Shown here piece by piece: positions 17,687 to 27,079 of a stretch of 64,000 nt of DNA. A program made the position numbers and the translations under genes. Below the pieces are notes generated by a model. It was given only the letters and a program-made list of their open reading frames with translations. It made no database searches and had not been told where the DNA came from. How positions within the stretch are numbered: position 1 is the first letter of the stretch; the number at the start of each line of letters is the position of its first letter. This stretch comes from Trichomonas vaginalis G3 (lineage: Eukaryota > Parabasalia > Trichomonadida > Trichomonadidae): assembly GCF_026262505.1 (NCBI RefSeq), contig NC_067203.1, positions 22,983,411-23,047,410 of the forward strand, written 5' to 3'.

Positions 17687-18628
17687 TCACAAGCGTTTTA
17701 CATGAATTGTACGATGTATATTTGAAATCCTAAACAATTTCGTAGCTTCTATTTCTTCTGTCAGTATGTCAAAAGTTTTAACAATACCGAAGGTTTCTTT
17801 ATACTTCTTCTTGACGTCAGATAGAAGGAAATCTTCTGCTGTTGGATAGTTTTTGTTCAGAAATTCTAACATGTTCATTTTATCTTCTGCTGGCTTTTCT
17901 GCTTCTTTCTTTAAGTCTGCATAGTCGTTTCTCATTCTTTCTATCTCTTTGACTGAGTAGTTATATTTCCTAATTGCTGCCTTACATTTTGAACATTGCG
18001 GGTTCATTTTTGCGTTATACATTGAAATAAAACCAGCTAAAACAACTAAGGCGTCAATTGCTCTCTTCATCTCAAACATAGTGGGTCTTATTTGTTCGTT
18101 CCATACTTTGCCTCTTCTATCTTTATCTCTTATTTCCCAAACACATTTTGCAACTAATGAAACAAAGTTATCGTAAGTCTTAAACTCCTCAGATTTATAT
18201 ATGTCAGAAATGTTTTTATAAACCATGTCGCAATCTTTGTCCATAACTTTATGGTTGCAATGAAAACCAAGGAATTCATAATTTACTTTACGTATGAACT
18301 TCTTTATTTCTACTGAATCAGTTGGTTTCACTTCTATTTCGTCGAATTCAGGAATAGTTAGTTTTTGCTGTTGGATTTCAGGCAATTTGGGTAAATGTTC
18401 AATAATGTCCTGCATTTCATAAAGATATTCTTCATTTGTTTCATCTTTCGCACTACAGTCTAAATTACTTGTTAAAAGTTCTTGCTTTATCTTCTGGATT
18501 TCTGTTTCAAAAGTATATGAAGAAGGAATGAAGCTTTTCATTTCTACTAACATAGATGTTGGATTCATGACTAACGAGTTTGGTGCTGTTGTTGTTTGAA
18601 TTGTTGTTGTGCCGATTGTTGAAATCAT
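17687..18628 (-). CDS. Helical Maverick protein with CxxC, 313 aa
   Basis: I do not recognise this protein. It is mainly helical, with a CSKCKAAIRKYNYS motif preceded by MNPQ that may bind metal, a charged coiled coil (VKEIERMRNDYADLKKEAE) and conserved C-terminal FRISNIHRTIHVKRL. A nearly identical protein is encoded at 52744-53682 in copy C. I chose the ATG at 18628 (MISTIGTT) because that is where the two copies begin to agree as protein. Upstream codons translate an A/T-rich leader into a false hydrophobic segment. Conservation across divergent elements suggests a useful, transferable function. Confidence 0.6.
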   Translation of the reverse strand: MISTIGTTTIQTTTAPNSLVMNPTSMLVEMKSFIPSSYTFETEIQKIKQELLTSNLDCSAKDETNEEYLYEMQDIIEHLPKLPEIQQQKLTIPEFDEIEVKPTDSVEIKKFIRKVNYEFLGFHCNHKVMDKDCDMVYKNISDIYKSEEFKTYDNFVSLVAKCVWEIRDKDRRGKVWNEQIRPTMFEMKRAIDALVVLAGFISMYNAKMNPQCSKCKAAIRKYNYSVKEIERMRNDYADLKKEAEKPAEDKMNMLEFLNKNYPTAEDFLLSDVKKKYKETFGIVKTFDILTEEIEATKLFRISNIHRTIHVKRL

Positions 18629-18680
18629 ATCTTTTATACAAAATAAAAAAATAAATAAAAATAAAACTAACTTTATTTTT
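18629..18680 (-). promoter_or_regulatory. A/T leader of the 313-aa gene
   Basis: The leader resembles the one ending TATGTAAAGACA before 16798, 51238 and 52744, here in the variant TTTTGTATAAAAGATATG. The T-rich part is shared. It supports the start chosen for the downstream gene. Confidence 0.45.
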
Positions 18681-18697
18681 TCTGTCTTAAGGAAATT

Positions 18698-18863
18698 CAT
18701 GAAAATTCACGGGGGTGAAAAAACAGGTGAAAAAACAGGTGAGATCTCACCTCTTCACCTAAACATTATTTTTGGTCTTTTGTGAAAATTCATGAAAATT
18801 CACGGGGGTGAAAAACAGGTGAAAAAACAGGTGAGATCTCACCTCTTCACCTAAAATATATTT
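18698..18863. repeat. Tandem duplicate carrying two AGATCT palindromes
   Basis: A unit of about 90 bp occurs twice: GAAAATTCACGGGGGTGAAA, then AACAGGTGAAAAAACAGG, then the palindrome GGTGAGATCTCACC (18738-18751 and 18830-18843), then CTCTTCACCTAAA. The unit lies upstream of the 313-aa gene and downstream of the integrase locus, so it could serve as an operator or as an end signal. Confidence 0.65.
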
Positions 18864-18890
18864 TGTCTGATTTACATCCAACGAAAAAGT

Positions 18891-19977
18891 TTAGAAGAAT
18901 TTTCTTATTCTTTCTGGCATATTTTTGTCTTTCCAGTACTCCCGCTCTAATGGTCCCAGATGTGTTGGCTTTGACTCTCTCAAGTTCTTAGATGTTATAA
19001 CATCTTCAACGCCTCCTTCATATCTTACTTTATAAGTGTCATCGTTTATGTTGTAGCCAAGTATTTCAATAACCACTCCTCGCTTTGCTTCGTCAATGGT
19101 TTCAGCAAGTTTGCCATTACTACTTTCGACTAATTTATGACGAGGATAAAACGCAATAGAGTCGTCGGCAGCTTTTATAAGATATCCATTACCTTGCGTA
19201 GAGTCTACGATATAATAATTTCGACTTAACCTTAAACGTTTCTTTGTCAACGGTTTGTCGTCAAGAACTACACGAACTTTTGTTCCAGGAATGAGGGTAA
19301 ATTGTGTTGAATTTCTGATATTTTGTGTTTGACTTCGTTTCTTTTGTATATACTTTTCTTCTTGTTGTTGTGTCATTGAATTTGGTGTATGGCCTGTTGT
19401 AGAATGCGTTGAGGAATTATATACTTCGAGAAAATGTTTCATTGTTTCTTCGGTAAAGTCTCGCTCTTGGTTTAAATCTCTGAGCGTCCTTATGAAGCGG
19501 TTTATAATGCCGAGTATGTTATGGTTATGGTCTTCAGTAGTGTAGTGAGTTATGTTATGCTTAATGAGAAATTCTGTGATTTCGTTGCTGAGGTATGCAC
19601 TGTCTTGGTCTGATGTTAAAGTACTTGGGTTATGTTCTGCCACGAACGTCTGCAAAACTCTTAAAACTTCACGAGTTCCTTTATTTTTCATTGGATATGC
19701 ATATGCTTTACGAGTGTTAACATTTATGAAGATGAGGAATGGTTTATGTCCTCCTTTTCTGCTTTGAATGAGAGTGTCAAATTGGTATGCGTCAGGAGTG
19801 TTGGAGTAAATTGGTAAAAAGTAGTCGTAAGGGTTTATTTTTGTTTGATGTACAACATTTTTGTCAAAGAACCTTTTCACTTCAGCTCTGTTAGTAAATC
19901 CCCAACTCTTTGCAGCTTCATTGAACTTCTTAAATGACCTCCATGGATGTTGTTCGAATACTTTTCTTCAAGCTCAT
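18891..19977 (-). pseudogene. Maverick rve-type integrase
   Basis: This is a DDE integrase of near full length. It has an N-terminal helical segment shared with 1-570, a core with QFDTLIQSRKGGHKP and TSDQDSAYLSNE, the helix NILGIINRFIRTLRD, and a C-terminal region (YKVRYEGGVEDVITSKNLRE) that looks like a chromodomain- or SH3-like beta module. It integrates element DNA into host chromosomes. The gene follows the fibre on the same strand with the order seen in copy A. It looks broken, with about one break. Confidence 0.75.
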
Positions 19978-20012
19978 TTATGTAAAGTTAAAGATTTTAT
20001 TCTAGGCTCAAG

Positions 20013-20029
20013 CGCGTTCATTGAACGCG
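20013..20029. promoter_or_regulatory. 17-bp palindrome at the fibre 3' end (copy B)
   Basis: CGCGTTCATTGAACGCG matches the site at 606-622 apart from the central base. It lies across the fibre stop codon. The conserved dyad beside a gene end suggests a 3' signal. Confidence 0.5.
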
Positions 20030-22738
20030 GTACCATGCAAATACAGTCATAAATGGTGGCATATAATCTTCACCCGAACCTGTTGGATTTGTTGTGAAAG
20101 TGTGTGAATGATTTCCTGCGGTTCCACAGAAAATACCTGCGCTTGAATCTACTGGGTCACTTGAAATATCATATCTATGCATTCCCTGTCTATCCGAACC
20201 TGCTGCAAGATTTGTATAACCTCTTTTTGTTATTGAATGTGAATGACTACCTGTTGTGTTTGTAGTTCCTGTATGAGTGTGCGGTGGAAGGTTTGCTTCA
20301 GTAATTTTCTTCGAACCTCCTGTTTGCTTTGAAGAGTTAGCACAGTATAAGAATTTGTCTACAATCTGCTGCCATGTACCAAAACCTAAAACTGTTGCTG
20401 GATTTGTTGAGTTCATTGAAGTATAAATAGAGCCTATAGGATATAATGTTTGAAGAATCTGAGTCTTTAATGTTTGAAGCTCTGTTTTGTCTGCTTTCTT
20501 GTCATATAAATCTTGAGCAGTGAATTTAATATTATGTTCATCCTTCATGACATAAACATCTTTACATCTAATGTTTCTCATCGTCGTTATGTCGTCATCC
20601 GATGTTAAACCTTGTGGAAAGTTAGGAGGTTTACAATATAATACATCCCCACCAGTTCCTTCAACCGTTCCTTCAATACTTTCTATAGCAACAGTTGTGA
20701 AGAAATCATGTGTATGGTTCTTGTCTGCTTTTTTATCTAACATTGCTGGTAGTTCATGTGTTTCAAAGTTTCTGACATGACCTTCGATATTCATACATTT
20801 GTTATTTAAGGAGTTTAGTGTATCTTTTACGCTTGTACTTGGATTCTCTAAAGGTGCACTTGAACCAAGGGTATAGTTCAATATTATGTCGTCTGCTCTA
20901 ACAGTTGAGAAGGAGTTATGTGTATGATTTTTGTCAGCTTTACTGTCTAATGTAGCTTGAAGTTCATTTATATCGGAGATGTTGTGTTTATGAGATTTCA
21001 AAACTTTGTTCATTGCTTCGAGTTCAACTTTGTCAGCTTTACTTTTAATAGCATCTTCAAACGTTATTTTTGACTTAACTCTCAAAGTAAATCTTGGTTC
21101 AACTAATACACCGTTAACATTGAAAGTAGAGGCATAAATTTCACCGGTATAACCAAATGCTTCTGGTGCTTTAGCTACATCATACTGTACAGTACAGCTT
21201 ATGTCATAACCTTTAGCACGAATGTATTTATATCTTCTTTCATTAACATTTTTTGTCTTCGCTTCATCACTTCGTGTTAAATATCCATGGTAGTCCGTTA
21301 TAATCTGTTCGTCTGAAGTTATATAATGAACATGGTTCTTGTCCGCTTTACTATTTAATGTAGCTTGAAGTTCATTTATATCGGAGATATTGTGTTTATG
21401 AGATTTCAAAACTTTGTTCATTGCGTCAAGTTCATTTTTATCTGCTTTACTATTTAATGTAGCTTGAAGTTCATTTATATCGGAGATATTGTGTTTATGT
21501 TCTTTATCTGCTTTTTCGGCTAATTTCTCTTCTATCTCATTTATTTCAAGTTCATGCCTACCACCACCTCCCGAAGAAGTATTTTTCTTCAGCTCTTGAA
21601 GAACGTCCACTTCGCCATCTTTGGTGTCAATAATGAGACTTTGTGTTAAAACCTTTCCTGTCTTAATGGATGTTTGTAAAACTTCTTCTTCACCGTGTTC
21701 GGGGTCATGGTCGTCATCATATCTTGTGAAATCAGAGATGTTGTCATATATTAAGCATATCTGTCTCAAAAGTTCTGCTATTTGAAACTGGAACGAAAGA
21801 TATACAGAACTTTCATCATCTCCTAAAATCAAGTCTGCTTTCTTAAGTATTTCTTGAATGTATGCAATGAGAACAGAGTACCTTGGAAAATATTCGAACA
21901 ATATTTCATTAGCTGTTGGTTTTGGTGGTTCTTCTGGAGTTTCTGTTGTTTCAGTTCCTTCTGTTGGAGTTTCTGCATCTCTTGACTTCAATGCTCTTGC
22001 TCTCAAAGACCTAAATGTTAGAGCACCAGGTTTTACAAAGGACTTTATAAATGCTTTAATAGTTCCTGGTAAGTTATTGTTAGCATTAAGTAAGTTCCTT
22101 ATGCTTCCATCATGTACGTCCATAGCACTATGTAAAAAATCTATACTTTTCTTGTAGTCAGCAATAGACTGACTGTGATTTTTTAAAGATTTGTCAATAC
22201 CTTTAAGCCAATCTTCATGCATGTCTGATACTGAGCCAAGAATATCATTTGCTTCCTTTAGTGTATTTTGTGCTTCTCGTAAAGTATCCAATCCCGTACG
22301 TGCATTGTTTGCTATACGTCTTACAGTATCTATTTGACTCCTTGTTTCTTGCATCCAACCAGATAAAGTTTTAATAGTATCCGAACCATTTGAAATGAAG
22401 TTCAAAGCATTTTTAACGTCATCTAAAGCTTCTTCACCAAGTACTGCCCATATCTTTCCGATTTGGTATTGAAGAACTCCATATGAAGCAGCTGTTAAAC
22501 CAGTATTTATAAGGTCCCATATCCATGATTTAGCAGTTTTTCCATCCTTTCCATCCAAACCGTTCTCGCCTTGAGGTCCTTGTATTCCTTGTATTCCTTG
22601 TATTCCTTGTGGTCCTTGTGGTCCGGTGTCACCCTTCTCTCCTTTCAGTTCATCTTTATGTTCGTTATAATATTCTAATGTCATAAGGTGTACATCATTA
22701 CTGCTACCAGCAACGCCGAGAATTTGTTTCTCATTCAT
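20018..22738 (-). CDS. Tail-fibre-like protein with collagen-like stretch, 906 aa
   Basis: Residues 33-67 are a run of Gly-X-Y triplets (GPQGPQGIQGIQGIQGPQG), as in collagen-like phage fibres. A long helical region, coiled-coil links (KADKNHTH, ELQATLNSKADK repeated) and one copy of the block TTVRADDIILNYTLGSSAP follow. Next comes a module ESIEGTVEGTGGDVLYCKPP shared with copy C, and then the same YPIGSIYTSMNSTNP to MPPFMTVFAWYR terminal domain as in copy A. It is a predicted trimeric receptor-binding fibre. The part from about 21.5 kb upward is unlike copy A, so the N-terminal half has been exchanged. It starts 11 bp from the end of the anchor gene at 22750. Confidence 0.8.
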   Translation of the reverse strand: MNEKQILGVAGSSNDVHLMTLEYYNEHKDELKGEKGDTGPQGPQGIQGIQGIQGPQGENGLDGKDGKTAKSWIWDLINTGLTAASYGVLQYQIGKIWAVLGEEALDDVKNALNFISNGSDTIKTLSGWMQETRSQIDTVRRIANNARTGLDTLREAQNTLKEANDILGSVSDMHEDWLKGIDKSLKNHSQSIADYKKSIDFLHSAMDVHDGSIRNLLNANNNLPGTIKAFIKSFVKPGALTFRSLRARALKSRDAETPTEGTETTETPEEPPKPTANEILFEYFPRYSVLIAYIQEILKKADLILGDDESSVYLSFQFQIAELLRQICLIYDNISDFTRYDDDHDPEHGEEEVLQTSIKTGKVLTQSLIIDTKDGEVDVLQELKKNTSSGGGGRHELEINEIEEKLAEKADKEHKHNISDINELQATLNSKADKNELDAMNKVLKSHKHNISDINELQATLNSKADKNHVHYITSDEQIITDYHGYLTRSDEAKTKNVNERRYKYIRAKGYDISCTVQYDVAKAPEAFGYTGEIYASTFNVNGVLVEPRFTLRVKSKITFEDAIKSKADKVELEAMNKVLKSHKHNISDINELQATLDSKADKNHTHNSFSTVRADDIILNYTLGSSAPLENPSTSVKDTLNSLNNKCMNIEGHVRNFETHELPAMLDKKADKNHTHDFFTTVAIESIEGTVEGTGGDVLYCKPPNFPQGLTSDDDITTMRNIRCKDVYVMKDEHNIKFTAQDLYDKKADKTELQTLKTQILQTLYPIGSIYTSMNSTNPATVLGFGTWQQIVDKFLYCANSSKQTGGSKKITEANLPPHTHTGTTNTTGSHSHSITKRGYTNLAAGSDRQGMHRYDISSDPVDSSAGIFCGTAGNHSHTFTTNPTGSGEDYMPPFMTVFAWYRVQ

Positions 22739-22749
22739 GACTAAATTCT

Positions 22750-23055
22750 TTAGGCATTAATGTTGTCGTCAAATCGAAAGCTCTTTAACAATTCAATGAG
22801 AACATTCAGTACTTTCACTAATGAGGCATCTACTGTAGAATTTATATATTGCACCGTTCCATCATTTATGATGGAACCTTGCTTTGTAATGAATGGGTCA
22901 TAAGTGTTAAAAGTATCGAAATCAATGACTTTTTTAGTTTTTCCATCGTCAATGACTAAATCATTGCCTTCAATGGTTAAAGTTGAGTTTTCGTTTACTA
23001 GTTCATGTGCTCTTCTTGCTTCATTTGTTTCATACGCATATGCAGCAATAGTCAT
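22750..23055 (-). CDS. Fibre anchor-like protein, 101 aa
   Basis: The first residues (MTIAAYAYETNEARRAHEL) and the pattern LVIDDGKTKKVIDFDTF match the N-terminus of the large fibre protein of copy A. One degenerate copy of the repeat unit (YDPFITKQGSIINDGTVQY) and a helical end follow. It lies directly upstream of the fibre gene on the same strand. It probably forms the virion-proximal attachment part. A related segment opens the copy C fibre locus at 49585. Confidence 0.55.
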   Translation of the reverse strand: MTIAAYAYETNEARRAHELVNENSTLTIEGNDLVIDDGKTKKVIDFDTFNTYDPFITKQGSIINDGTVQYINSTVDASLVKVLNVLIELLKSFRFDDNINA

Positions 23056-23072
23056 ATTTTAATGAGAATAAA

Positions 23073-23836
23073 ATGTTGTTCTATTTGCAAAGTACAGACC
23101 CAAACGAATACGGGACAGTAAAGCTACAAACAAACTTAGGTCTTCAGAATGAAGCGCTTGCTTTCAGAGTTGTTGACTTCAATACTATCGCAACTTTTGT
23201 CATAACAGATGAAACAGATTTCATAGAGATTGAAATAGATGACAAAAGAAGTTTTATAACATTTCCTAACAGAGCAGAGTATAGAATAGATAAAATTGCT
23301 GGAGTCATAATACTCTCATAAATGAAGAAACTATTGACAACATAGATGTCGAACTCTCTTCTGAGGGAACATTGAAGTTCAGTAGCAAGAAAGAGTTCAA
23401 GATAACACGAATGAGTCATAGAGTTCAACTTCTTTTAGGAGCATACCATATGACATTTCCTTTGAAAAGTGTTGACAAAACGATTGAGATGAAATCTGTT
23501 CCATACGTATGTTATGGTAATTGTTTGTACATTGAGTCTAAAATAGCTAATGTCACAGGCATTTCAGGAGTTAATAGTAAAGGTTCAGTAGAATATAAAT
23601 CCTTCTGTTATGCAGTCAATTCAATGTTCATTCCAAACGTTCCTGTCATAGCAACTCATTTAGGTAAATGGGTTCGCATTAGTCCTCATAATTTGAAAGA
23701 CATGCAATTCAGACTTGTTGACTTTCAAGGAGAGCCTGTAGAACTGAAGGCACCAGTGCGAATGACTGTTGAAGTTGACTTTTTAGAAAATATTAAATGC
23801 AACAGCTTACAAGAGAACTCAGAGCTAAAAATATAA
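23073..23836 (+). pseudogene. Capsid-associated protein (relative of 3778-4553)
   Basis: The start FYLQSTDPNEYGTVKL and the C-terminal part (SHRVQLLLGAYHMTFPL through FRLVDFQGEPVEL) are almost identical to copy A, while the middle is more different. It diverges from the fibre anchor gene across 17 bp, ATTTTAATGAGAATAAA, the same sequence as in copy A. A minor capsid or vertex role is inferred. It looks broken, with about one break. Confidence 0.5.
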
Positions 23837-24036
23837 AGTATGAATGTTATGTATTAGGTCATGAACTTTGGTTGTTGCTGTTTGATGAAACAAATGAGTT
23901 AGTTATGTCAGTCAAGAGAACAGAAAAATATTGTGTTAGTGAAAACTGCACCAAGTCAATAAGATTAGGTTTGCATTATGAAGATGAGTTCGATACTGTT
24001 GAAGAAGTTTTGGATAGATATTACAAATTGCTTTAA
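23797..24036 (+). CDS. Small conserved Maverick protein, 79 aa
   Basis: This is nearly identical to the protein at 4514-4753 (one residue differs near the start). It overlaps the upstream capsid-type gene by 40 bp, and its end touches the convergent CCG-protein gene. Function is unknown. Confidence 0.55.
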   Translation: MQQLTRELRAKNIKYECYVLGHELWLLLFDETNELVMSVKRTEKYCVSENCTKSIRLGLHYEDEFDTVEEVLDRYYKLL

Positions 24037-24645
24037 TTTACTAAAACATATTTCAAGCAAAGTTTATATTCTGTTGAAAGTTTTGTATACTCGTTCGAAT
24101 ATTTATACTTAAACTCAACTCCTGTAGTTCCTGGTGTTTCAATGATGCGGATGTTACCTATTTTCATGAATAGTGGAGTTTGACCACAGCATTCGATTTC
24201 AGGGTCGAGATAGTCAATGACACATTGTTTCCTGTTATTCGTGAGATAACATTTTCAAGGTCCTCCTTTGTTAGAATTATTTGGTTCTTGCTTATAAGAT
24301 TTGTCAAAAGCTTCTTATCGTCTTTGAGTAAAATTGTTTGGTATAACTGAAGAAGGTAATGGTCTACGTTATCTGAAGGATTTGTTTGAACATTTGTGTA
24401 AGGGTTGTCGTTGGCTTCTCTTGAAAGAATTTGGTCCAGTGGTGGATACTCTAACTTAACATCTGATGTAGCGTTAGCGTTTGAAGCTGAGTTTAAATTC
24501 ACGGATTTCAGTTCTGGTTCTTTTCTTTCAAACACTCTGAACTATAGTTCTTTATGACAATATTGTTTGTCGTTCGTGAGTCAACATTTGATGTTGGTTC
24601 AATTGGAACATTAACGGCACCAGCTAAGATGGATTTGCTTCTCAT
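24033..24645 (-). pseudogene. Conserved 'CCG' Maverick protein, copy B
   Basis: This locus corresponds to 4750-5363 in copy A and to the protein at 47679-48356 in copy C. It has the same N-terminal variable segment (EYPPLDQILSREANDNPYTN) and the region around KEDLENVISRITG. It diverges from the gene at 24671 with a 25-bp gap. It looks broken, with about two breaks. Confidence 0.5.
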
Positions 24646-24670
24646 TTCATATAGAATAAAAACCTTTTAT

Positions 24671-25072
24671 ATGTATGAAATGAACAATATACTCGACAAG
24701 GGTTTGAATGTAAAGCTAACGAATGAAAATATTGTTGAATTCACTGAGACAGGTGCTGTGTATAAAGATGTAGAACTACTGAACAAAAGAGCTAAGGGAA
24801 GAAGCAGGAATATGAACAAAGGGTGGAAGCCTATAAAAATTTATGTCAATGATGGCTCAGGAGGTTCAAACATAAAGTATGCAGAAAGTTATAGAGTTTA
24901 TGCTCTCAAAGGTGAAAAGCCTTCATTTAAGAACAGCTATTCTAACGCATATCCTCAAAAGCTAACGGATGGGGAAGTGGATGATATGAATGACAGCAAA
25001 AATATTAACAGAAATGGCGACAGAGATGCATGGAATTTGTTTACCATCAGTCAATTGAAGGTTAAACTTTAA
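24671..25072 (+). CDS. Conserved Maverick protein, 133 aa (copy B)
   Basis: This is nearly identical to 5388-5789, with two or three residue changes. It has a basic stretch (KRAKGRSRNMNKGWKPIK) and a glycine turn, and its stop codon forms TAAA. I chose the ATG at 24671 to match copy A; a longer upstream frame exists but overlaps the divergent gene. Function is unknown. Confidence 0.55.
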   Translation: MYEMNNILDKGLNVKLTNENIVEFTETGAVYKDVELLNKRAKGRSRNMNKGWKPIKIYVNDGSGGSNIKYAESYRVYALKGEKPSFKNSYSNAYPQKLTDGEVDDMNDSKNINRNGDRDAWNLFTISQLKVKL

Positions 25073-25961
25073 AACAATGTTGGTCGTTCCCATGGAATAT
25101 TTTTGACTTTAATGGTATTAGTCATGATATGAATCTCAAGGTATGAACGAGGAGAGATGAGAGACTTATATGCTTCCCCAAATTTCTTCAAAAGGTAATG
25201 TTATACCTGACTGTTTCCAAATGAGTTCAATATCATAACGTGAGAAACCTTGAAAGATAACGAAGTCAGTTATGAGACGTTTTATATTTAAAGCAAGGAA
25301 ACGCCATGTTTGCATAAGTATTGCTACAGTTAATGGTAATGTCTGACTTTAGTTATGATGTTAGCTAATGGTGAGTCTGGTTTTGACACTAAACCTTTTC
25401 CGGCGAAGTCGTCGCAAACGAGCAGAGTGTTTGAAGGATACTTTTTGAAGGGGTATTTTGAAAGTTTTGATAGAATGTAGTTTGTCAGTCGTTTCGTTTC
25501 ATATCGTAAACTCCTGAGTATTGACGTAAGTGGTGTTTGTCAATAATTCTTTCCATCTCCTCAGAAGTCTTTTGCATTCCTGACTGTATAAATTCAACGA
25601 TGGCATAATATTTCCTCTTACGTCGAATGTAACGTTGAAGAAATTCAATGAGTTCACTGTCTGGAACTTTAACGACAGAGGCTTGAACTTTTGACATAAA
25701 TGTTTTCGCTGTTGAGTCCATAGAGTCTGAAGTTGCTGATATAATGATTTGGTCATAGTAAGAGTCGTTTCCTAAACGCTCTGTTATGAGTATATGACGA
25801 ATGAGGTTAAATGTCTTACCTGAACCCATCTTTCCACAATAGAAATACACACCATTTGAACAGAACTCATAATCTTTGCTGAAAGGAAGAATGAGAGAAG
25901 AGTTAAGTTTGTCTGTAGTTTCATTCATGTCTTCATCTACGTCATGTATTAAATGCTTCAT
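25069..25961 (-). pseudogene. FtsK/HerA-like DNA packaging ATPase
   Basis: This locus shows the nucleotide-binding start missing from copy A: FYCGKMGSGKTFNLI is a Walker A motif (G43 to T50) after a 40-residue N-terminus. The rest of the ATPase fold follows (IIISATSDSMDSTAKTF), and the C-terminal region corresponds to that of copy A. Such A32-like motors pump DNA into Polinton and virophage capsids. It diverges from the gene at 25978 with only 16 bp between starts. It looks broken, with about two breaks. Confidence 0.7.
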
Positions 25962-25977
25962 TTTATCTCCATTAAAA

Positions 25978-26855
25978 ATGCAAGTCAGAAATATTCAGAA
26001 CATAGCACCGAGTCTAACTGACAAGAGTATAAAGATATACTATGAACACGTTATGATGAAACCAACCAAAATTCAAGAAAGTCAGTATACTTATGAATAT
26101 CCAAGACACTGGGTAGAGTATGTAGGAGGTGAGAAAGCTATTGAAATCAGACAGGTTCGAAGTATTCCAGCAGGAAGAACAATATTATTGAAGAACTTTA
26201 ATGTTTTGAGATATAATGATGAAACAAAGAAGCAAGATAGTTTCCCTGTTGCTGTGTATGTGAACTTAGATACAGGAGATGACATGAAAGTTTTTAATAC
26301 AAAGCTTCAAACGGTAGTGAGAGAACAACTGACTGCGGAAGGGCATCCATTACCTTCAGAAGTTACCATAGCATATAATTTTGAAACAAACTCAATAGAT
26401 TTTAAAGTCATCTCTGCAAAGAAGTCAGGTTTACATTTAATGAAGCAGATGTATATTCGAATGAAAACTTCAAAGCTATTGCATGGTTAGATAATGACGA
26501 TTGCTTTAAGAAAATATTTAAATTCAGTGACTCAAAGATGTCAATAGATGACCTTCGTGGAATGTTACCATCGACGTTTACAGTAGAAGGTTCAGCAGGA
26601 TTGCTTACAAGATTGTCAATTGGTGGTATTTGGTCTCGTGAGAACATTGTTATAAAATCCAGTATAAGTGAATTTGCTGAAGAATCTATATTATGTCTTT
26701 CAAACTATGTATTCGCCACCGAAGCATTATAGTATAACAAACTTTGTCAGTAAGTTTAACATAAGACTTGTCGAACCTTCTTCAATGAAAGATGTTGTGC
26801 TACCTAAAGATGGAAAGGATGGACTCATTATTGAGATGATTTTAATAGCATATTA
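25978..26855 (+). pseudogene. Capsid-associated protein, jelly-roll-like
   Basis: The first 170 residues form a beta-rich domain with YEYPRHWVEYVGGEKAIE, RSIPAGRTILLKNF, VAVYVNLDTGDDM and YNFETNSIDFKVIS. These correspond in order to the protein at 10305, so the two are probably paralogues. The later part has MSIDDLRGMLPSTFTVEG-type sequence and a C-terminal VLPKDGKDGLIIEM. A vertex or minor capsid role is inferred. The start ATG follows TTTTATCTCCATTAAAA, a leader that reads almost the same from the divergent ATPase side. It looks broken, with about two breaks. Confidence 0.45.
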
Positions 26856-26856
26856 A

Positions 26857-27027
26857 ATGAGCTTGTTCTTGAAGGTCATTCATGATGAAATAACTGTTGT
26901 AGAAGATGTTAGCAATTGTTCAGACATTTTGAAGCGTATAGATGATATAAGAAATAAGTTAGATAGACCGCAAAGCGGTGAGGCGAAGCCCGTGAGAATG
27001 TTATGTTTCATTGACTTTCTCCAGTAA
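26857..27027 (+). CDS. Small ORF, 56 aa, containing the third double hairpin
   Basis: The frame encodes MSLFLKVIHDEITVVEDVSN, a helical stretch (ILKRIDDIRNKLDRP) and CFIDFLQ at the end. It begins one base after the previous locus ends. The double hairpin at 26967-26991 lies inside it and supplies the residues QSGEAKP, suggesting insertion of a structured repeat into a gene. Function is unknown and coding status is uncertain. Confidence 0.35.
   Translation: MSLFLKVIHDEITVVEDVSNCSDILKRIDDIRNKLDRPQSGEAKPVRMLCFIDFLQ
26967..26991. other. Compound double hairpin, copy 3 (inverted orientation)
   Basis: ACCGCaaaGCGGT and the reverse of GGGCttcGCC(T/C) lie side by side. Relative to 11171-11195, the outer pair of the first stem is A-T instead of G-C on both sides, so pairing is kept. 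It is in the opposite orientation to copies 1 and 2. Confidence 0.55.
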
Positions 27028-27079
27028 CGAGAACTTTTATGAGATAATATTGAAGAGAGATGATTTTAATATGGTGTAA

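Noticed and set aside
18629-18700. A hydrophobic signal-peptide-like N-terminus (KLVLFLFIFLF) for the 313-aa protein
   Set aside because: It is the translation of an A/T-rich leader. The homologue at 52744 starts at the later ATG and has no such segment.
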